Shown: piece after piece, positions 1 to 8,227 of the stretch
Layout of the letters: each line of letters begins with the position of its first letter
Numbering within the stretch: position 1 is the stretch's first letter
Assembly (NCBI GenBank): GCA_900473205.1
Contig: UCLB01000041.1
Location: 1 to 56,177, forward strand
DNA: 56,177 bases
Reading direction: 5' to 3'
DNA from: Hyphomicrobiales bacterium
GTDB taxonomy: Bacteria > Pseudomonadota > Alphaproteobacteria > Rhizobiales > Rhizobiaceae
Notes under the pieces: generated by a model
Told to the model about the DNA's origin: nothing
Database searches by the model: none
Seen by the model: only the letters and a program-made list of their open reading frames with translations
Made by a program: the position numbers and the translations under genes

Positions 1-21
1 GATCCGTTCGGCGAACGGCAT
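1..21 (-). CDS. Start of a gene running off the left edge (partial)
   Basis: An ATG on the minus strand at 21-19 opens a frame M-P-F-A-E-R-I that leaves the window. It is preceded by AGGAAGAG at a good ribosome-binding distance. It would be the next gene after the amino-acid ABC importer to its right, reading the same way. Only seven codons are visible, so no function can be given. The start is inferred from the Shine-Dalgarno match and gene order alone. Confidence 0.45.
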
Positions 22-59
22 GGTCTCTTCCTGCCGACGGATTGCGCCATTCACCACGG

Positions 60-76
60 CGGGCGCCGCGCGCCCG
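60..76. terminator. GC-rich hairpin after the importer operon
   Basis: A perfect 7-bp inverted repeat (CGGGCGC / GCGCCCG, 3-nt loop) lies about 45 bases past the stop of the binding-protein gene on the minus strand. There is no T-run after it, so it may be a weak terminator or an mRNA 3'-end stabiliser. Confidence 0.4.
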
Positions 77-121
77 CCCACTAGCTCTCAGACAGTCAGT
101 ATTAATAGTCCTTCAGAAGAT

Positions 122-913
122 TTATTTGATCGTCTTGATCGGATCCTTTGGTGCAGGGTCGAAGCCGACCAGATCGCTTGTCAGCTTGGCATAGGTGCCA
201 TCGCTGACCATGTCGGCCAGTGCCTTGTTGACCGCTTCGACCAGATGCGGCTTGCCCATCTTGAAGGCGAAACCCTTCTGGACATGGCTGACGTAATCAT
301 CGGTCATCGCCAGCGGCAAGCCGCCAGATTTAATAGCATAGGCCGCAGCGATGGAATCGGTGATGACCGCATCGACATTGCCGTTGACCAGATCCTGCAT
401 GGCGTCGGATTCAGCCTTGTAACCCTTGACGGTGGCGCCGTTTTCCTCGGCGATCTTCGTCCAGGACGAGGAAACCAGTGCGCCGACAGGCTTGCCCTTC
501 AGGTCAGCCGCAGTCTTGATCGGCGAATCCTTGGCAGTGACGACACGGCCACCAGATTCCAGCCAGCCATTGGAGAATGTTACCTGCTTCTGGCGCGCTT
601 CGGTGATGTCCATAGCTGCGCTGATGACGTCATACTGATCTGCCTGAAGGCCGACCAGAAGCGAATCCCATTTGATCAGGACAGGCGTGTATTCAAGGTT
701 CAGCCGCTTTGCGACCTCCTGCATCACGCGGATTTCGAGACCGTCCAGCTTACCATCCGGCGCACGCATGCTGAAAGGCGCATAGGTGCCTTCGGTGGCA
801 ACCATGAGCTTGCCCGGCTGCAACAGCTCCAGATCGGCGGCATTAGCACTAGGGGTAATGGCGAGGGTAGCGAAGGCGGCGGCGGCGGCCACGATCAGAG
901 ATTTGAATTTCAT
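122..913 (-). CDS. Polar amino-acid ABC transporter, periplasmic binding protein
   Basis: The 263-residue protein has a classic signal peptide (about residues 1-25, cleavage after S-A-N-A) and no lipobox, so it should be a soluble periplasmic protein. The mature part has the bacterial extracellular solute-binding family 3 pattern: a GTYAPFSM start to lobe 1, the G-L-E-I-R-V helix, and the ITEARQ/VTFS segment typical of the family. It captures a small polar amino acid or derivative and delivers it to the permease encoded just upstream. An 86-base gap separates it from that permease, a common place for processing that raises binding-protein level. The substrate cannot be read from the sequence. 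The neighbouring DUF1989 and peptidase-fold genes suggest a modified amino acid or guanidino/ureido compound (inference). Confidence 0.88.
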   Translation of the reverse strand: MKFKSLIVAAAAAFATLAITPSANAADLELLQPGKLMVATEGTYAPFSMRAPDGKLDGLEIRVMQEVAKRLNLEYTPVLIKWDSLLVGLQADQYDVISAAMDITEARQKQVTFSNGWLESGGRVVTAKDSPIKTAADLKGKPVGALVSSSWTKIAEENGATVKGYKAESDAMQDLVNGNVDAVITDSIAAAYAIKSGGLPLAMTDDYVSHVQKGFAFKMGKPHLVEAVNKALADMVSDGTYAKLTSDLVGFDPAPKDPIKTIK

Positions 914-999
914 GTTTCAGTTCCCTTATTGTTGTTGTGCATTCACTGTTCAAAGGCACCGGTCGACGCCCGTGATTTCATAAGACCACGTCGCAGCGA

Positions 1000-1656
1000 T
1001 CACGAGAGATTGGCGTAACGGCGCTCAAGCCAGGAGGCGAGCGTGGTGAGGATCGTTGTCAAAACCAGATAGATCAGCGCAACTGCGATGTAGAACTCGA
1101 ACGGGCGGAAGGTGGAGGCAATCAGCGTCTGCGCATAGAGCGTCAGTTCCACCACGGTCACGGTCGACAAAAGCGAGGTGTTCTTCAGCGTTGAGATTGC
1201 CTCATTGGTGATGGATGGCAGAATGATGCGGAAGACCTGCGGCAGAACGACGGTGCGCATCGTCTCGGCCGGGCTGAAACCGAGTGCCAGCGCCGACTCC
1301 GTCTGGCCGCGTGGTATGGCGCTCAAGCCACCGCGAACGATTTCAGCCACATAGGCACCACTGTTGATGCCAAGGGCAATGACACCCGCAGTGAAGGGCG
1401 AAAGTCTGATACCAATTTGCGGCAGACCGAAGTAGATGATGAAGACCTGGATCAGCGTCGGTGTGCCGCGGATAAACCAAATGTAGAAGCCAGCCGCCAT
1501 TCGGACGATCTTGAACTTGGAGCGCTGCGCAAGCGCTGCCACGAGACCGCAAATCCAAGAGACGATAATGGTGAGAATGGTGATGCCGAAGACGGTATAG
1601 GAGGCTTCGAGAAAGCCTGGGCCGTAAAGGCGGACTTCGTTCCAGAAATTGCCCAT
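1000..1656 (-). CDS. Polar amino-acid ABC transporter permease
   Basis: Inner-membrane permease of the His/Glu/Gln/Arg/opine family, 218 residues with about five hydrophobic segments. The cytoplasmic EAA loop is recognisable as E-S-A-L-A-L-G-F-S-P-A-E-T-M near residue 140, followed by LPQVFRIILPS. The ATG at 1656 overlaps the ATPase stop as TGATG, so I prefer it to the GTG one codon earlier. Only one permease gene is present, so it probably forms a homodimer. It works with the binding protein downstream and the ATPase upstream. Confidence 0.9.
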   Translation of the reverse strand: MGNFWNEVRLYGPGFLEASYTVFGITILTIIVSWICGLVAALAQRSKFKIVRMAAGFYIWFIRGTPTLIQVFIIYFGLPQIGIRLSPFTAGVIALGINSGAYVAEIVRGGLSAIPRGQTESALALGFSPAETMRTVVLPQVFRIILPSITNEAISTLKNTSLLSTVTVVELTLYAQTLIASTFRPFEFYIAVALIYLVLTTILTTLASWLERRYANLS

Positions 1657-2465
1657 CACGCCTGCACTCCGCGGTCGCTGTCATTGGAAATCGAACGACC
1701 GACCTGGTCATGAAGGATGCGGTGCAGGAACTGTTTCAAGCGGTCGCTTTCCGGAAGATGCAGGATATCGGGCGATCCGGCTTCGCCGATCACGCCCTTA
1801 TCAAAGAACAGCACGCGGGAAGAGACATCGCGCGCAAAGGCGATTTCGTGGGTAACCAGCAGCATCGTCATGCCTTCAGAGGCAAGCGAGGCCATCAGCA
1901 CCAGAACCTCGTGCACTAGTTCGGGATCAAGAGCAGAGGTGACTTCATCGAACAACATCAGTCGCGGCTTCATGGCAAGTGCGCGAACGATCGCGACACG
2001 TTGCTGCTGCCCGCCGGAAAGACGTGACGGATAGCTGTGGCGCTTCTCGAACAGCCCGATGCGGGACAGAAGTGCTTCAGCCTGCTCGACCGCTTGGTTG
2101 CGCGGCATTTTCAGAAGCTTCATCGGCGCATGGGTAACGTTCTCGAGCACCGTCATATGTGGCCAGAGATTATAGCTCTGGAAGACCATGCCGACACGGG
2201 CGCGCAGCGCTTGCAGCTGCGTCTGACTCGGGAAGAAACGTGATTCCGGGCGAAAATCGAAGGACATCTCTTCGAAGTTCATGAAGCCGGATTGGGGCAT
2301 TTCCAGCGCATTGATCGAGCGCAGGAAGGTGCTTTTGCCGGAACCGCTCGCGCCGATGATCGAGACGACCTCGCCTGCATTGACGTCCAGTGAAACGCCC
2401 TTGAGGACCTCGTTGTCGCCGAAACTCTTGCGGATGTCCTTAAGGCTCAGAAGCGGCGCGCTCAT
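1656..2465 (-). CDS. Polar amino-acid ABC transporter ATP-binding protein
   Basis: The 269-residue nucleotide-binding subunit has Walker [10 protein letters not shown] (about residues 38-46), the ABC signature LSGGQQQRV, Walker [13 protein letters not shown] and an H-loop VTHEIAFA. It is of the GlnQ/HisP type and energises the single-permease importer. The D-loop reads DEVTSALD where most relatives have DEPTSALD, a tolerated variant. It starts with an ATGA overlap on the stop of the DUF1989 gene and ends overlapping the permease start, so the set is translationally coupled. The C-terminus is about 20 residues longer than typical. Confidence 0.92.
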   Translation of the reverse strand: MSAPLLSLKDIRKSFGDNEVLKGVSLDVNAGEVVSIIGASGSGKSTFLRSINALEMPQSGFMNFEEMSFDFRPESRFFPSQTQLQALRARVGMVFQSYNLWPHMTVLENVTHAPMKLLKMPRNQAVEQAEALLSRIGLFEKRHSYPSRLSGGQQQRVAIVRALAMKPRLMLFDEVTSALDPELVHEVLVLMASLASEGMTMLLVTHEIAFARDVSSRVLFFDKGVIGEAGSPDILHLPESDRLKQFLHRILHDQVGRSISNDSDRGVQA

Positions 2466-3088
2466 GCGGCATCCTCCTCATGATATTCATGTGTGATGAC
2501 GACCGCGACATCTTTTGGCGTGCGGGCCGTGCCATTGATCGGCGTGATGTCCTGAGGGCAGGCTGACAGCACGAGGGCCAGGTCCATTTCGGCGCGCAGA
2601 ACCACGTAATCGCCTGCAGCCGTAGCCGGGGGAACACGATCAACCGTTCCGTCTTCCTTCACCGGGACATTCATAAACAGATTGAGCGATGCTGGCGTAA
2701 AGGGCACGGAGAGACCGGCCTCGGTCAATCCCTCATGGAAATTGTCCGTGCAGCTGCGGTGCGGTTCGGTGCAACCAAGCTGCTGATAAAGCTCAAAGCT
2801 GCAAGGGCAAAGCAGCGTATCGTGGCGCACATCGGCGCTATCCGCCACCATAGTCAACATCGACCGGCGGCGCGAAGACATGACGCGCATGCCTTTTGTG
2901 AAGAAGATGTTGCTGTTGACGGAACGCGTATGATCCATCGACGAGACCTCGGAGGCATCCTGCGCCGCGACTGCCCAGGCATCGACCACCTGATTGCCAT
3001 GGGTGTTGATGATGCGGGCATGTTGTCCGGCCCTCATCTGAAACACACGCCCGCGGCTTGCGGCGACAATCTTGGTATCGAGATTCAT
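2462..3088 (-). CDS. DUF1989 (urea carboxylase-associated / carboxyguanidine deiminase-like) protein
   Basis: About 208 residues. Family hallmarks seen are Q-V-V-D near residue 35, M-D-H-T-R-S, the cysteine-rich L-L-C-P-C-S segment, H-R-S-C-T-D-N and a C-terminal S-A-C-P-Q-D motif. DUF1989 proteins were long called urea carboxylase-associated proteins. Two of them, CgdA and CgdB, are the carboxyguanidine deiminase of guanidine-using bacteria. Here there is a single member and no carboxylase or allophanate hydrolase gene, so the reaction is probably different: hydrolysis or deimination of an amidino or ureido compound (inference). It is the first gene of the importer operon. The ATG at 3088 has GAGTGG upstream; a GTG at 3094 is possible. 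Confidence 0.82.
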   Translation of the reverse strand: MNLDTKIVAASRGRVFQMRAGQHARIINTHGNQVVDAWAVAAQDASEVSSMDHTRSVNSNIFFTKGMRVMSSRRRSMLTMVADSADVRHDTLLCPCSFELYQQLGCTEPHRSCTDNFHEGLTEAGLSVPFTPASLNLFMNVPVKEDGTVDRVPPATAAGDYVVLRAEMDLALVLSACPQDITPINGTARTPKDVAVVITHEYHEEDAA

Positions 3089-3160
3089 ATCCACTCGTCT
3101 TTATTGGGTGACGGTGCTTTCGATGAGGCTGTTTGGTACAGCTGCAAAGCCAGTCATCAA

Positions 3161-3190
3161 TTTCGGTACACCAAGCTTATTCAGTATACC
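3161..3190. promoter_or_regulatory. Tandem putative GntR operators upstream of the DUF1989/importer operon
   Basis: TTTCGGTACACC at 3161-3172 is followed by a near copy, ATTCAGTATACC, at 3179-3190. They sit about 75-100 bases upstream of the DUF1989 start. The first is the exact reverse complement of the element at 3338-3349, and an 11/12 match occurs at 11653. The rest of the intergenic stretch (3089-3429) is AT-rich and holds no gene that I can support. Confidence 0.6.
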
Positions 3191-3337
3191 AGTGGAGTTC
3201 AAGTAGCCTTTTCAACAAATTAGCGATCAATTATTTTGCGAAAAGCGCATTAAATAGCCAGTATCCGCTCATATATTAGGCGACAAGCCGTTCTCGTTAG
3301 GTCAAACGATAGAGAACATTGACTAAAGGATACAGCC

Positions 3338-3349
3338 GGTGTACCGAAA
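3338..3349. promoter_or_regulatory. Putative GntR operator at the promoter of the M24 gene
   Basis: GGTGTACCGAAA is the exact reverse complement of the 12-mer at 3161-3172. It overlaps the -10 region of a candidate promoter: TTGACT at 3319-3324, a 17-base spacer, and TACCGA at 3342-3347, which is a weak -10. The mirrored arrangement, one copy near each divergent start, is what a shared repressor site would look like. The identity of the regulator is inferred. Confidence 0.6.
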
Positions 3350-3429
3350 ATGAGAATGAGGTTGCCTGGGTCGATACAGTGACATTTGGGCCATGACACA
3401 AGCAATCAGACCGCATCCGGAGTGCCGCC

Positions 3430-4605
3430 ATGCATCGCTATTTCCCCATCGAAGAATATGAAACCCGTTGGGCGCGTCTGCACGAGGAGATGATCCGACG
3501 AGGCTTTGAAACGGCTGTCGTCTTCGGTCGTGGCGGCGGCACCACGGATAATTGCGGCGACGTCCTCTATCTCTCAAACCACTATGCGATCAGCGGCGGG
3601 ATGGACTCACTGATCTGGACTGCCCGTTCCTTTGCCGCCGTCATCCTCCAACCCGGGCGCTCCCCGCAACTGCATATTGACGAGCCGGAAGTGCGCCGCG
3701 ATCTCGTTTCGATAGAGGATGTTCGCAGCAGCAATTACCCGTTCGGAAGCGTGGCACAGGCGCTTGTGGAACGGGGCGTAAAGGGACGCGTGGCGCTGGT
3801 CGGCACGCATTTCATCCCGATCAAATATTACCGGCAGCTGGAAACCATCGCTCCGGACATTGAATGGGTTCCGGCAGATGATCTCGTCCGCTCCATGCGC
3901 CGCGTCAAAAGCCACCGTGAGCTCGACTGTTATCGCTATGCGGGCGAAACCGCGACACTCGGTGTCAACGCATTGATGGAAGGCCTGGTTGGCGGACTTT
4001 CAGAGCGTGAGGCTGCCGGCGAGGCTGCTCGCGTGGTCGTCGCCAGAGGCGGCCGTGTCCAGATGATCGGCACAAATCACGGAGAAACGCTCGGCTTCGA
4101 CCAGCGTTTTCCGCTCACCGGCTATAGCGAGGACGTGCCAGCCATTGGCGATATCGTCACCGGGACGTTGCACGGCGCGCTCTATCAGGGTTATTATCTC
4201 GATCCCGGTCGCACCGGTGTGCGTGGCGCTGCCAACGCTGAGCAACGGCGTCTGATCGAAGCGGCAAGCGGCATCGTGCATCGCCTGTCGGCCATTCTGC
4301 GCCCTGGTGTTACATTGCTGGATGTGGCGGCAGAGGGCGACAAGATGACGGCAGCCTTTGGCGGCTCGATATCGCCCATCATGAAGAATTTCCCGTTTTA
4401 CGGCCACGGGATCGGTCTCGGCTTTGAGTTGCCGCGCATCTCGACTACCATGTCCACGCCGGAAGATGTGGTCGAGGCAAACATGGTGTTCGGCGTCGAA
4501 GCCTTCCTGTCGCTCGATGGCGTTGGCGCGGCCTTCTATGAGGACATCATTATCGTTGGCGAGACTGGCAACGAACTCATAACCAACTCGCCAAGCATGT
4601 TTTAA
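3430..4605 (+). CDS. M24 (Xaa-Pro peptidase / creatinase-fold) hydrolase
   Basis: The 391-residue protein has the two-domain layout of prolidase, aminopeptidase P and creatinase: an N-terminal RNase-H-like half and a C-terminal pita-bread half. In the C-terminal half the first metal-ligand aspartate position is not Asp (the L-H-G-A-L-Y-Q-G-Y-Y-L-D stretch). The second Asp, the G-H-G-I-G-L histidine and both late glutamates (V-E-A-F and Y-E-D) are kept. Four of five ligands suggests either altered metal binding or a creatinase-like amidine/amide hydrolase rather than a true dipeptidase. It is monocistronic, divergent from the importer and DUF1989 gene, and ends at a strong shared terminator. 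GGAG precedes the ATG. Confidence 0.85.
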   Translation: MHRYFPIEEYETRWARLHEEMIRRGFETAVVFGRGGGTTDNCGDVLYLSNHYAISGGMDSLIWTARSFAAVILQPGRSPQLHIDEPEVRRDLVSIEDVRSSNYPFGSVAQALVERGVKGRVALVGTHFIPIKYYRQLETIAPDIEWVPADDLVRSMRRVKSHRELDCYRYAGETATLGVNALMEGLVGGLSEREAAGEAARVVVARGGRVQMIGTNHGETLGFDQRFPLTGYSEDVPAIGDIVTGTLHGALYQGYYLDPGRTGVRGAANAEQRRLIEAASGIVHRLSAILRPGVTLLDVAAEGDKMTAAFGGSISPIMKNFPFYGHGIGLGFELPRISTTMSTPEDVVEANMVFGVEAFLSLDGVGAAFYEDIIIVGETGNELITNSPSMF

Positions 4606-4653
4606 CGGACAGGCTCTGTCCGTTCATAGGTAGTCATAATATCCGAAAGTTAA

Positions 4654-4688
4654 AAAAGCCGGGCGGAACGGCGATCCGCCCGGCTTTT
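4654..4688. terminator. Bidirectional intrinsic terminator
   Basis: A perfect 14-bp stem (AAAAGCCGGGCGGA with its complement, 7-nt loop) carries an A-run on one side and a T-run on the other. It therefore works for both the M24 gene (right-reading) and the VOC gene (left-reading), which converge here. Confidence 0.93.
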
Positions 4689-4693
4689 CTGTG

Positions 4694-5107
4694 TCAGCGA
4701 GCAAACACGCTGTCAAAATCCTTGAAGCCCTTGACTTCAATCGGATTTCCGCTCGGATCGAAGAAGAACATGGTGCGCTGCTCGCCCGGCTCGGCTTCGA
4801 AGCGAACGACCGGCGGGATGTCGAAGGCTATGCCGCCCTTTTCGAGACGCTCGGCAAGCGCAAACCAGGCATCCAGCGGCAGGATGACACCGAGATGTGG
4901 CATCATAACCATATGGTCTCCGACCTTGCCGGTGCGGGTGACTTCGAACGGCTTGCCGAGATGCAGGGAGATCTGGTGACCGAAGAAATCGAAATCGACC
5001 CAGGTGTCGGTCGAACGGCCTTCCTCGCAACCGAGGATGTCACCGTAGAAACGGCGGGCCTCATCGAGATCGGTTACGTGGTAGGCGAGATGGAAGAGTG
5101 AACGCAT
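4694..5107 (-). CDS. VOC-family (glyoxalase/dioxygenase fold) protein
   Basis: The 137-residue single-domain protein has the vicinal-oxygen-chelate pattern. H-L-A-Y-H-V near the N-terminus supplies the first metal His, H-L-G-V-I-L lies in the middle, and M-F-F-F-D-P-S-G-N-P-I-E-V-K at the end supplies the last Glu. Members are metal-dependent lyases, isomerases or dioxygenases. Here it is the last gene of the eight-gene oxoproline/carbamoylase operon, which makes a catabolic or side-product clearing role likely, but no reaction can be assigned. GGAG precedes the ATG. Confidence 0.85.
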   Translation of the reverse strand: MRSLFHLAYHVTDLDEARRFYGDILGCEEGRSTDTWVDFDFFGHQISLHLGKPFEVTRTGKVGDHMVMMPHLGVILPLDAWFALAERLEKGGIAFDIPPVVRFEAEPGEQRTMFFFDPSGNPIEVKGFKDFDSVFAR

Positions 5108-5138
5108 GGCATGCTCCGTTTGTCAGGATGGATGGGAA

Positions 5139-6323
5139 TCAGCGGATGGTCATCTGGCGAGGCAGGGTCGAGAGCGGTTCGGCGCCATTTTCAGTGACGA
5201 TCACCGTCTCGGAGGCACCGACTGTCCATTCGCCGTAATTGCGCAATGTTGCAGGCAGATGGAACACCATGCCCGGCTCGATGATGCGGGTGACGTTTGA
5301 AAAGAGGCTGAGAATGGCCCCCTCACCCCAATCCGGCGCAAAAGCAACGCCCATGGAATAACCGATACGCTTGCGAAAGGCTGCGGTATAACCTGCGTTA
5401 TCGATCACTGCCTGCGCCGTATCATGGACATCAGCGCAGGACACGCCCGGCCTGATTTCGCCAAGGGCAGCATCCAGCGCCCGCAGGGAACAACTCATCA
5501 TCCGTTGCGCCTCCTCGGGTGGCGTGCCCATCCAGACGGTTCGCATCAGCGCTGCGTGATAGCGCGCATGGCTGCCCGCCAGTTCAAGAAACAGCGGGTC
5601 ACTCACTTGGAGGACGCGCCGACGCCAGGTCATGTGCGGCAGACCGCTGCGCGGTCCCGATGAGACCAGCGGCTCCATTGCCATGACTTCCGAACCAGCG
5701 CGGGTTGCCGCATGCAGCATGTCCGCAGCCACGGAGTTTTCATTCGCACCTTCGACACAAGCCTCGATACCGGCAATCATGCCGGCCTCTGCATAACGGG
5801 CCGCGTGACGGATCGCCTCCAGCTCCGCTGCGGACTTGATCATGCGCAGCGATGGCAGGATTTGCGAGCCGTCTGCAAGGAATGAGACGCCCAGCCTATC
5901 GGTGATTTCGGTTGCGAGCTTCGGCGAGAGGAACCACCCGGCAAGCTCGACCGCCGGATTGGCGATGCCGCGCTGACGCAGAAGGTCTACCAGCGCCTCG
6001 GCCGGATTGTCGGCATCCTGATAGGTGACGACGTCCGGCAGATAGGTGTTTGCAAGCGTGCCGAACAATTCCAGCTGTCGCACCAGCAACACGGGCTCGC
6101 TATCCGCGGGCAGGATCAACGCCTGAAACGCGAAATAACCCGCTGTCTGGCGTCCCGTCAGCCAGTAGATGGTTTCCGGACCTGTGACGATGAGCGCCTC
6201 ATGGCCGCTGGCCGTGATCGCGGCACGTGCGCGCGCCTGCCGTCCGGCAAATTCGGACGCAGGAAAGGAAGCCTCAATGCCACGGATCTGGGCTTGTGTA
6301 TCGAAGGTTGGATGAAGGGTCAT
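5139..6323 (-). CDS. M24-family hydrolase resembling ectoine hydrolase DoeA/EutD
   Basis: 394 residues with creatinase/prolidase fold. The C-terminal half contains R-I-G-Y-S-M-G-V-A-F-A-P-D-W-G-E-G, very like the G-Y-S-I-G-x-x-x-P-P-D-W-G-E-R block that I recall in ectoine hydrolases, and a matching P-G-M-V-F-H segment. The Asp ligands of metallo-M24 enzymes are replaced: E-L-A-G-S-H-A-R-Y-H-A-A-L-M-R-T has no Asp where D-x-G and S-D-I-T-R-T are expected. It is thus likely a non-metal creatinase-type hydrolase that opens a cyclic amidine or amide (inference). No ectoine partner genes (deacetylase, EutB/EutC) are nearby, so ectoine itself is not favoured. It sits 12 bases after the GntR gene in the same operon. 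Confidence 0.82.
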   Translation of the reverse strand: MTLHPTFDTQAQIRGIEASFPASEFAGRQARARAAITASGHEALIVTGPETIYWLTGRQTAGYFAFQALILPADSEPVLLVRQLELFGTLANTYLPDVVTYQDADNPAEALVDLLRQRGIANPAVELAGWFLSPKLATEITDRLGVSFLADGSQILPSLRMIKSAAELEAIRHAARYAEAGMIAGIEACVEGANENSVAADMLHAATRAGSEVMAMEPLVSSGPRSGLPHMTWRRRVLQVSDPLFLELAGSHARYHAALMRTVWMGTPPEEAQRMMSCSLRALDAALGEIRPGVSCADVHDTAQAVIDNAGYTAAFRKRIGYSMGVAFAPDWGEGAILSLFSNVTRIIEPGMVFHLPATLRNYGEWTVGASETVIVTENGAEPLSTLPRQMTIR

Positions 6324-6335
6324 GCGGTCAAGACC

Positions 6336-6974
6336 TCAATTGCGCGCCAGCCAGCCGAGAAAGCGGGCTCTGACACTATCGAAATGCACTTCCATCGCAG
6401 CACGGGCCGCAGTGCCGTCCCGTGCCTCGATGGCGTCGATGACGGCGATATGTTCAAGCGCCTGCTGATCGAAACGGTCATGGGTGCGGGTGATGGTGCA
6501 GCGACGGGCAATGCTGCGCATTTCTGTCAGCATCGACGCAAGCAGCGGGAGGCCAGCGGCAACGGCGACTGCATCATGAAACGCGTCGTCATCGATCCAG
6601 AACAGGTCGAACTCGATATCGCCACCACTGGTGAAATAGTGCATCCTCTCACGAGACTGGGCCAGTGCTTCGGTAAAGGGCAGGCCGGCCGCCTTCTGGG
6701 CTGCAGCACCTTCAAGAAGACGGCGTAGCTGCACGATTTCCAGCAGCTGCTCGACGGTGACCGGCCTCACCATCAGCGCGCCGTTCGGCAGACGGGAAAT
6801 GACATTTTCCTTTTCGAGCCGCGATATGGCGGCGCGCAATGGTGTGCGCGAAATGCCGGACTCCAACGCCAATGTCCGTTCCGTCAGCATCTCGTCAGAC
6901 GAAAGCTGGCCTTGAAGAATACGTTGCTTGAGGTCGCGATAGACCTGCTGCGCCAGGGTTTCCTTGTCGTTCAT
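6336..6974 (-). CDS. GntR-family regulator, FCD type (first of two in the operon)
   Basis: 212 residues. The N-terminal winged helix is clear (V-Y-R-D-L-K-Q-R-I-L-Q-G, L-T-E-R-T-L-A, S-G-I-S-R-T-P-L-R-A-A-I). It is followed by an all-helical FCD ligand domain with the D-x-x-F-H and late H residues that bind a metal and a carboxylate ligand. FCD regulators usually respond to organic or amino acids. It overlaps the M20 hydrolase stop as ATGA. It is a candidate for binding the TTTCRGTACACC elements at 3161, 3338 and 11653. Confidence 0.92.
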   Translation of the reverse strand: MNDKETLAQQVYRDLKQRILQGQLSSDEMLTERTLALESGISRTPLRAAISRLEKENVISRLPNGALMVRPVTVEQLLEIVQLRRLLEGAAAQKAAGLPFTEALAQSRERMHYFTSGGDIEFDLFWIDDDAFHDAVAVAAGLPLLASMLTEMRSIARRCTITRTHDRFDQQALEHIAVIDAIEARDGTAARAAMEVHFDSVRARFLGWLARN

Positions 6975-8227
6975 TTGCCGCCTCCCGCTCCAAAATCGCG
7001 GATCGCAACATGAAGGACTTCGACTGCCGCAGCCAGATCGGCCGGGTCCATTCCTTCGTCCGGATTATGGCTACCGTTCCAGTTGCGCAGAAACACCATC
7101 ACGCTGTTCCACCCGGCTTGTGCAAAGGCCGCAGCATCATGACCACCGCCGGACAGCATTCGGCGCGGGCTGTATCCAAGCATTGATGCGCCGCTGGCAA
7201 TCTGGTCGCTAAGCGTTACGGACAGCTTTGTCGGCTGGCTGCGCGACTGCGGGCCAAGATCGAAGCGCACGCCGCGCGCCTGTTCGATCCCGTGGATTTC
7301 CGCCTTGAACAGCCCATCCAGCTCATCGAGCACGGCAACGTCGTCGCTGCGAAGGTCCACGCAGAAATCCACCCGGCCCGGCACCTTGGCAAAAGCATGT
7401 TCCGACGATGCCGCATCGACACGACCGAAGGTGACGGCCAGATCCTGCGACCGAGCGAGCGCCTCTTCCCAGCGCCTGTCCATGCCAACGATAAGGTCTG
7501 CCAGTGCAAAGACGGCGTCAGCACGCTCCGAACGCGCCGGGCCACCGGAATGCGCCCACGTGCCGTTGATCCGCGCCTCACGGTAACGCAGGCCACCACG
7601 CACGCCCGAGACGATGCCGAAGGGTTCTTTGGCGTTGTCGAGGACCGTGCCTTGCTCGATATGCAGTTCTATGAAATGCGCAGGCGCAAGACCGGGGCGT
7701 GTCAGTATCTCATCAGGTCTGCCGCCTTCTTCAAGAATGTGGTCGTAAAGCGTGCGACCGGTATCCGAGCGCTTTGCTTGCAGTTCCGTCGCCGTCAGTC
7801 GCCCGAGTGCTGCGCGCGAACCCACATAGGAGACCGGGAACCAGACGCTTTCCTCAGCCCGGGTGACCGTGACAACCAGATCGACCGGCGGCGGTTCTCC
7901 ACTTTCGACAAAGGCAGCTGCCAGTGCCATGGCGCCCGAAACACCGGCCTGACCATCATAGGCTCCACCCATCGAAACCGTGTCGAGATGCGAGCCGATA
8001 TAGAGGGCTGGTGCCGACCGGTCGCGGCCCGGCAGGCGGGCAAAGAGGTTAAGGGCGGCATCACACGTGACCTCAAGTCCCAGCGCCTCGGCCTCCGCGA
8101 CGATCACCTCATGAGCCTGACTTTCGAGCCGGCTGTAGGAGGGGCGGGTAAAACCCGGACCGACATCCGAGATCGCATTGATGCGTTCCAGCAGCCTGTC
8201 AATTGTATCCCTGATAACCAAGCTCAT
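6971..8227 (-). CDS. M20 Zn-dependent N-carbamoyl-L-amino-acid hydrolase / allantoate amidohydrolase family
   Basis: 418 residues. The two-zinc site is visible: G-S-H-L-D-T-V, G-A-Y-D-G-Q-A-G-V, the A-E-E pair before S-V-W-F-P, L-H-I-E-Q-G and the C-terminal S-H-N-P-D-E. R-E-A-R-I-N-G-T-W-A-H-S-G marks the dimerisation domain. The subfamily comprises L-carbamoylases, allantoate amidohydrolases and beta-ureidopropionases. It removes carbamoyl groups as CO2 plus ammonia. The S-G-G-G-H-D motif replaces the common S-G-A-G-H-D. In this operon it is most likely the L-side partner of the D-carbamoylase encoded divergently at 16806. The exact substrate is inferred. Confidence 0.88.
   Translation of the reverse strand: MSLVIRDTIDRLLERINAISDVGPGFTRPSYSRLESQAHEVIVAEAEALGLEVTCDAALNLFARLPGRDRSAPALYIGSHLDTVSMGGAYDGQAGVSGAMALAAAFVESGEPPPVDLVVTVTRAEESVWFPVSYVGSRAALGRLTATELQAKRSDTGRTLYDHILEEGGRPDEILTRPGLAPAHFIELHIEQGTVLDNAKEPFGIVSGVRGGLRYREARINGTWAHSGGPARSERADAVFALADLIVGMDRRWEEALARSQDLAVTFGRVDAASSEHAFAKVPGRVDFCVDLRSDDVAVLDELDGLFKAEIHGIEQARGVRFDLGPQSRSQPTKLSVTLSDQIASGASMLGYSPRRMLSGGGHDAAAFAQAGWNSVMVFLRNWNGSHNPDEGMDPADLAAAVEVLHVAIRDFGAGGGK

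Noticed and set aside
20..1018. Long open frame on the plus strand opposite the binding-protein gene
   Set aside because: It is antisense to a gene with a clear signal peptide and family motifs, lacks a ribosome-binding site and resembles no family.
2462..3088. Assignment as carboxyguanidine deiminase subunit
   Set aside because: That enzyme needs two DUF1989 subunits and a guanidine carboxylase, which are absent here.
4653..4689. Possible repeat or attachment site at the A/T-flanked palindrome
   Set aside because: Position and T-runs fit an intrinsic bidirectional terminator exactly, and no second copy was seen in the window.
5139..6323. Assignment as ectoine hydrolase proper
   Set aside because: No ectoine deacetylase, transaminase, EutB/EutC or ectoine importer genes are nearby, so only similarity is claimed.
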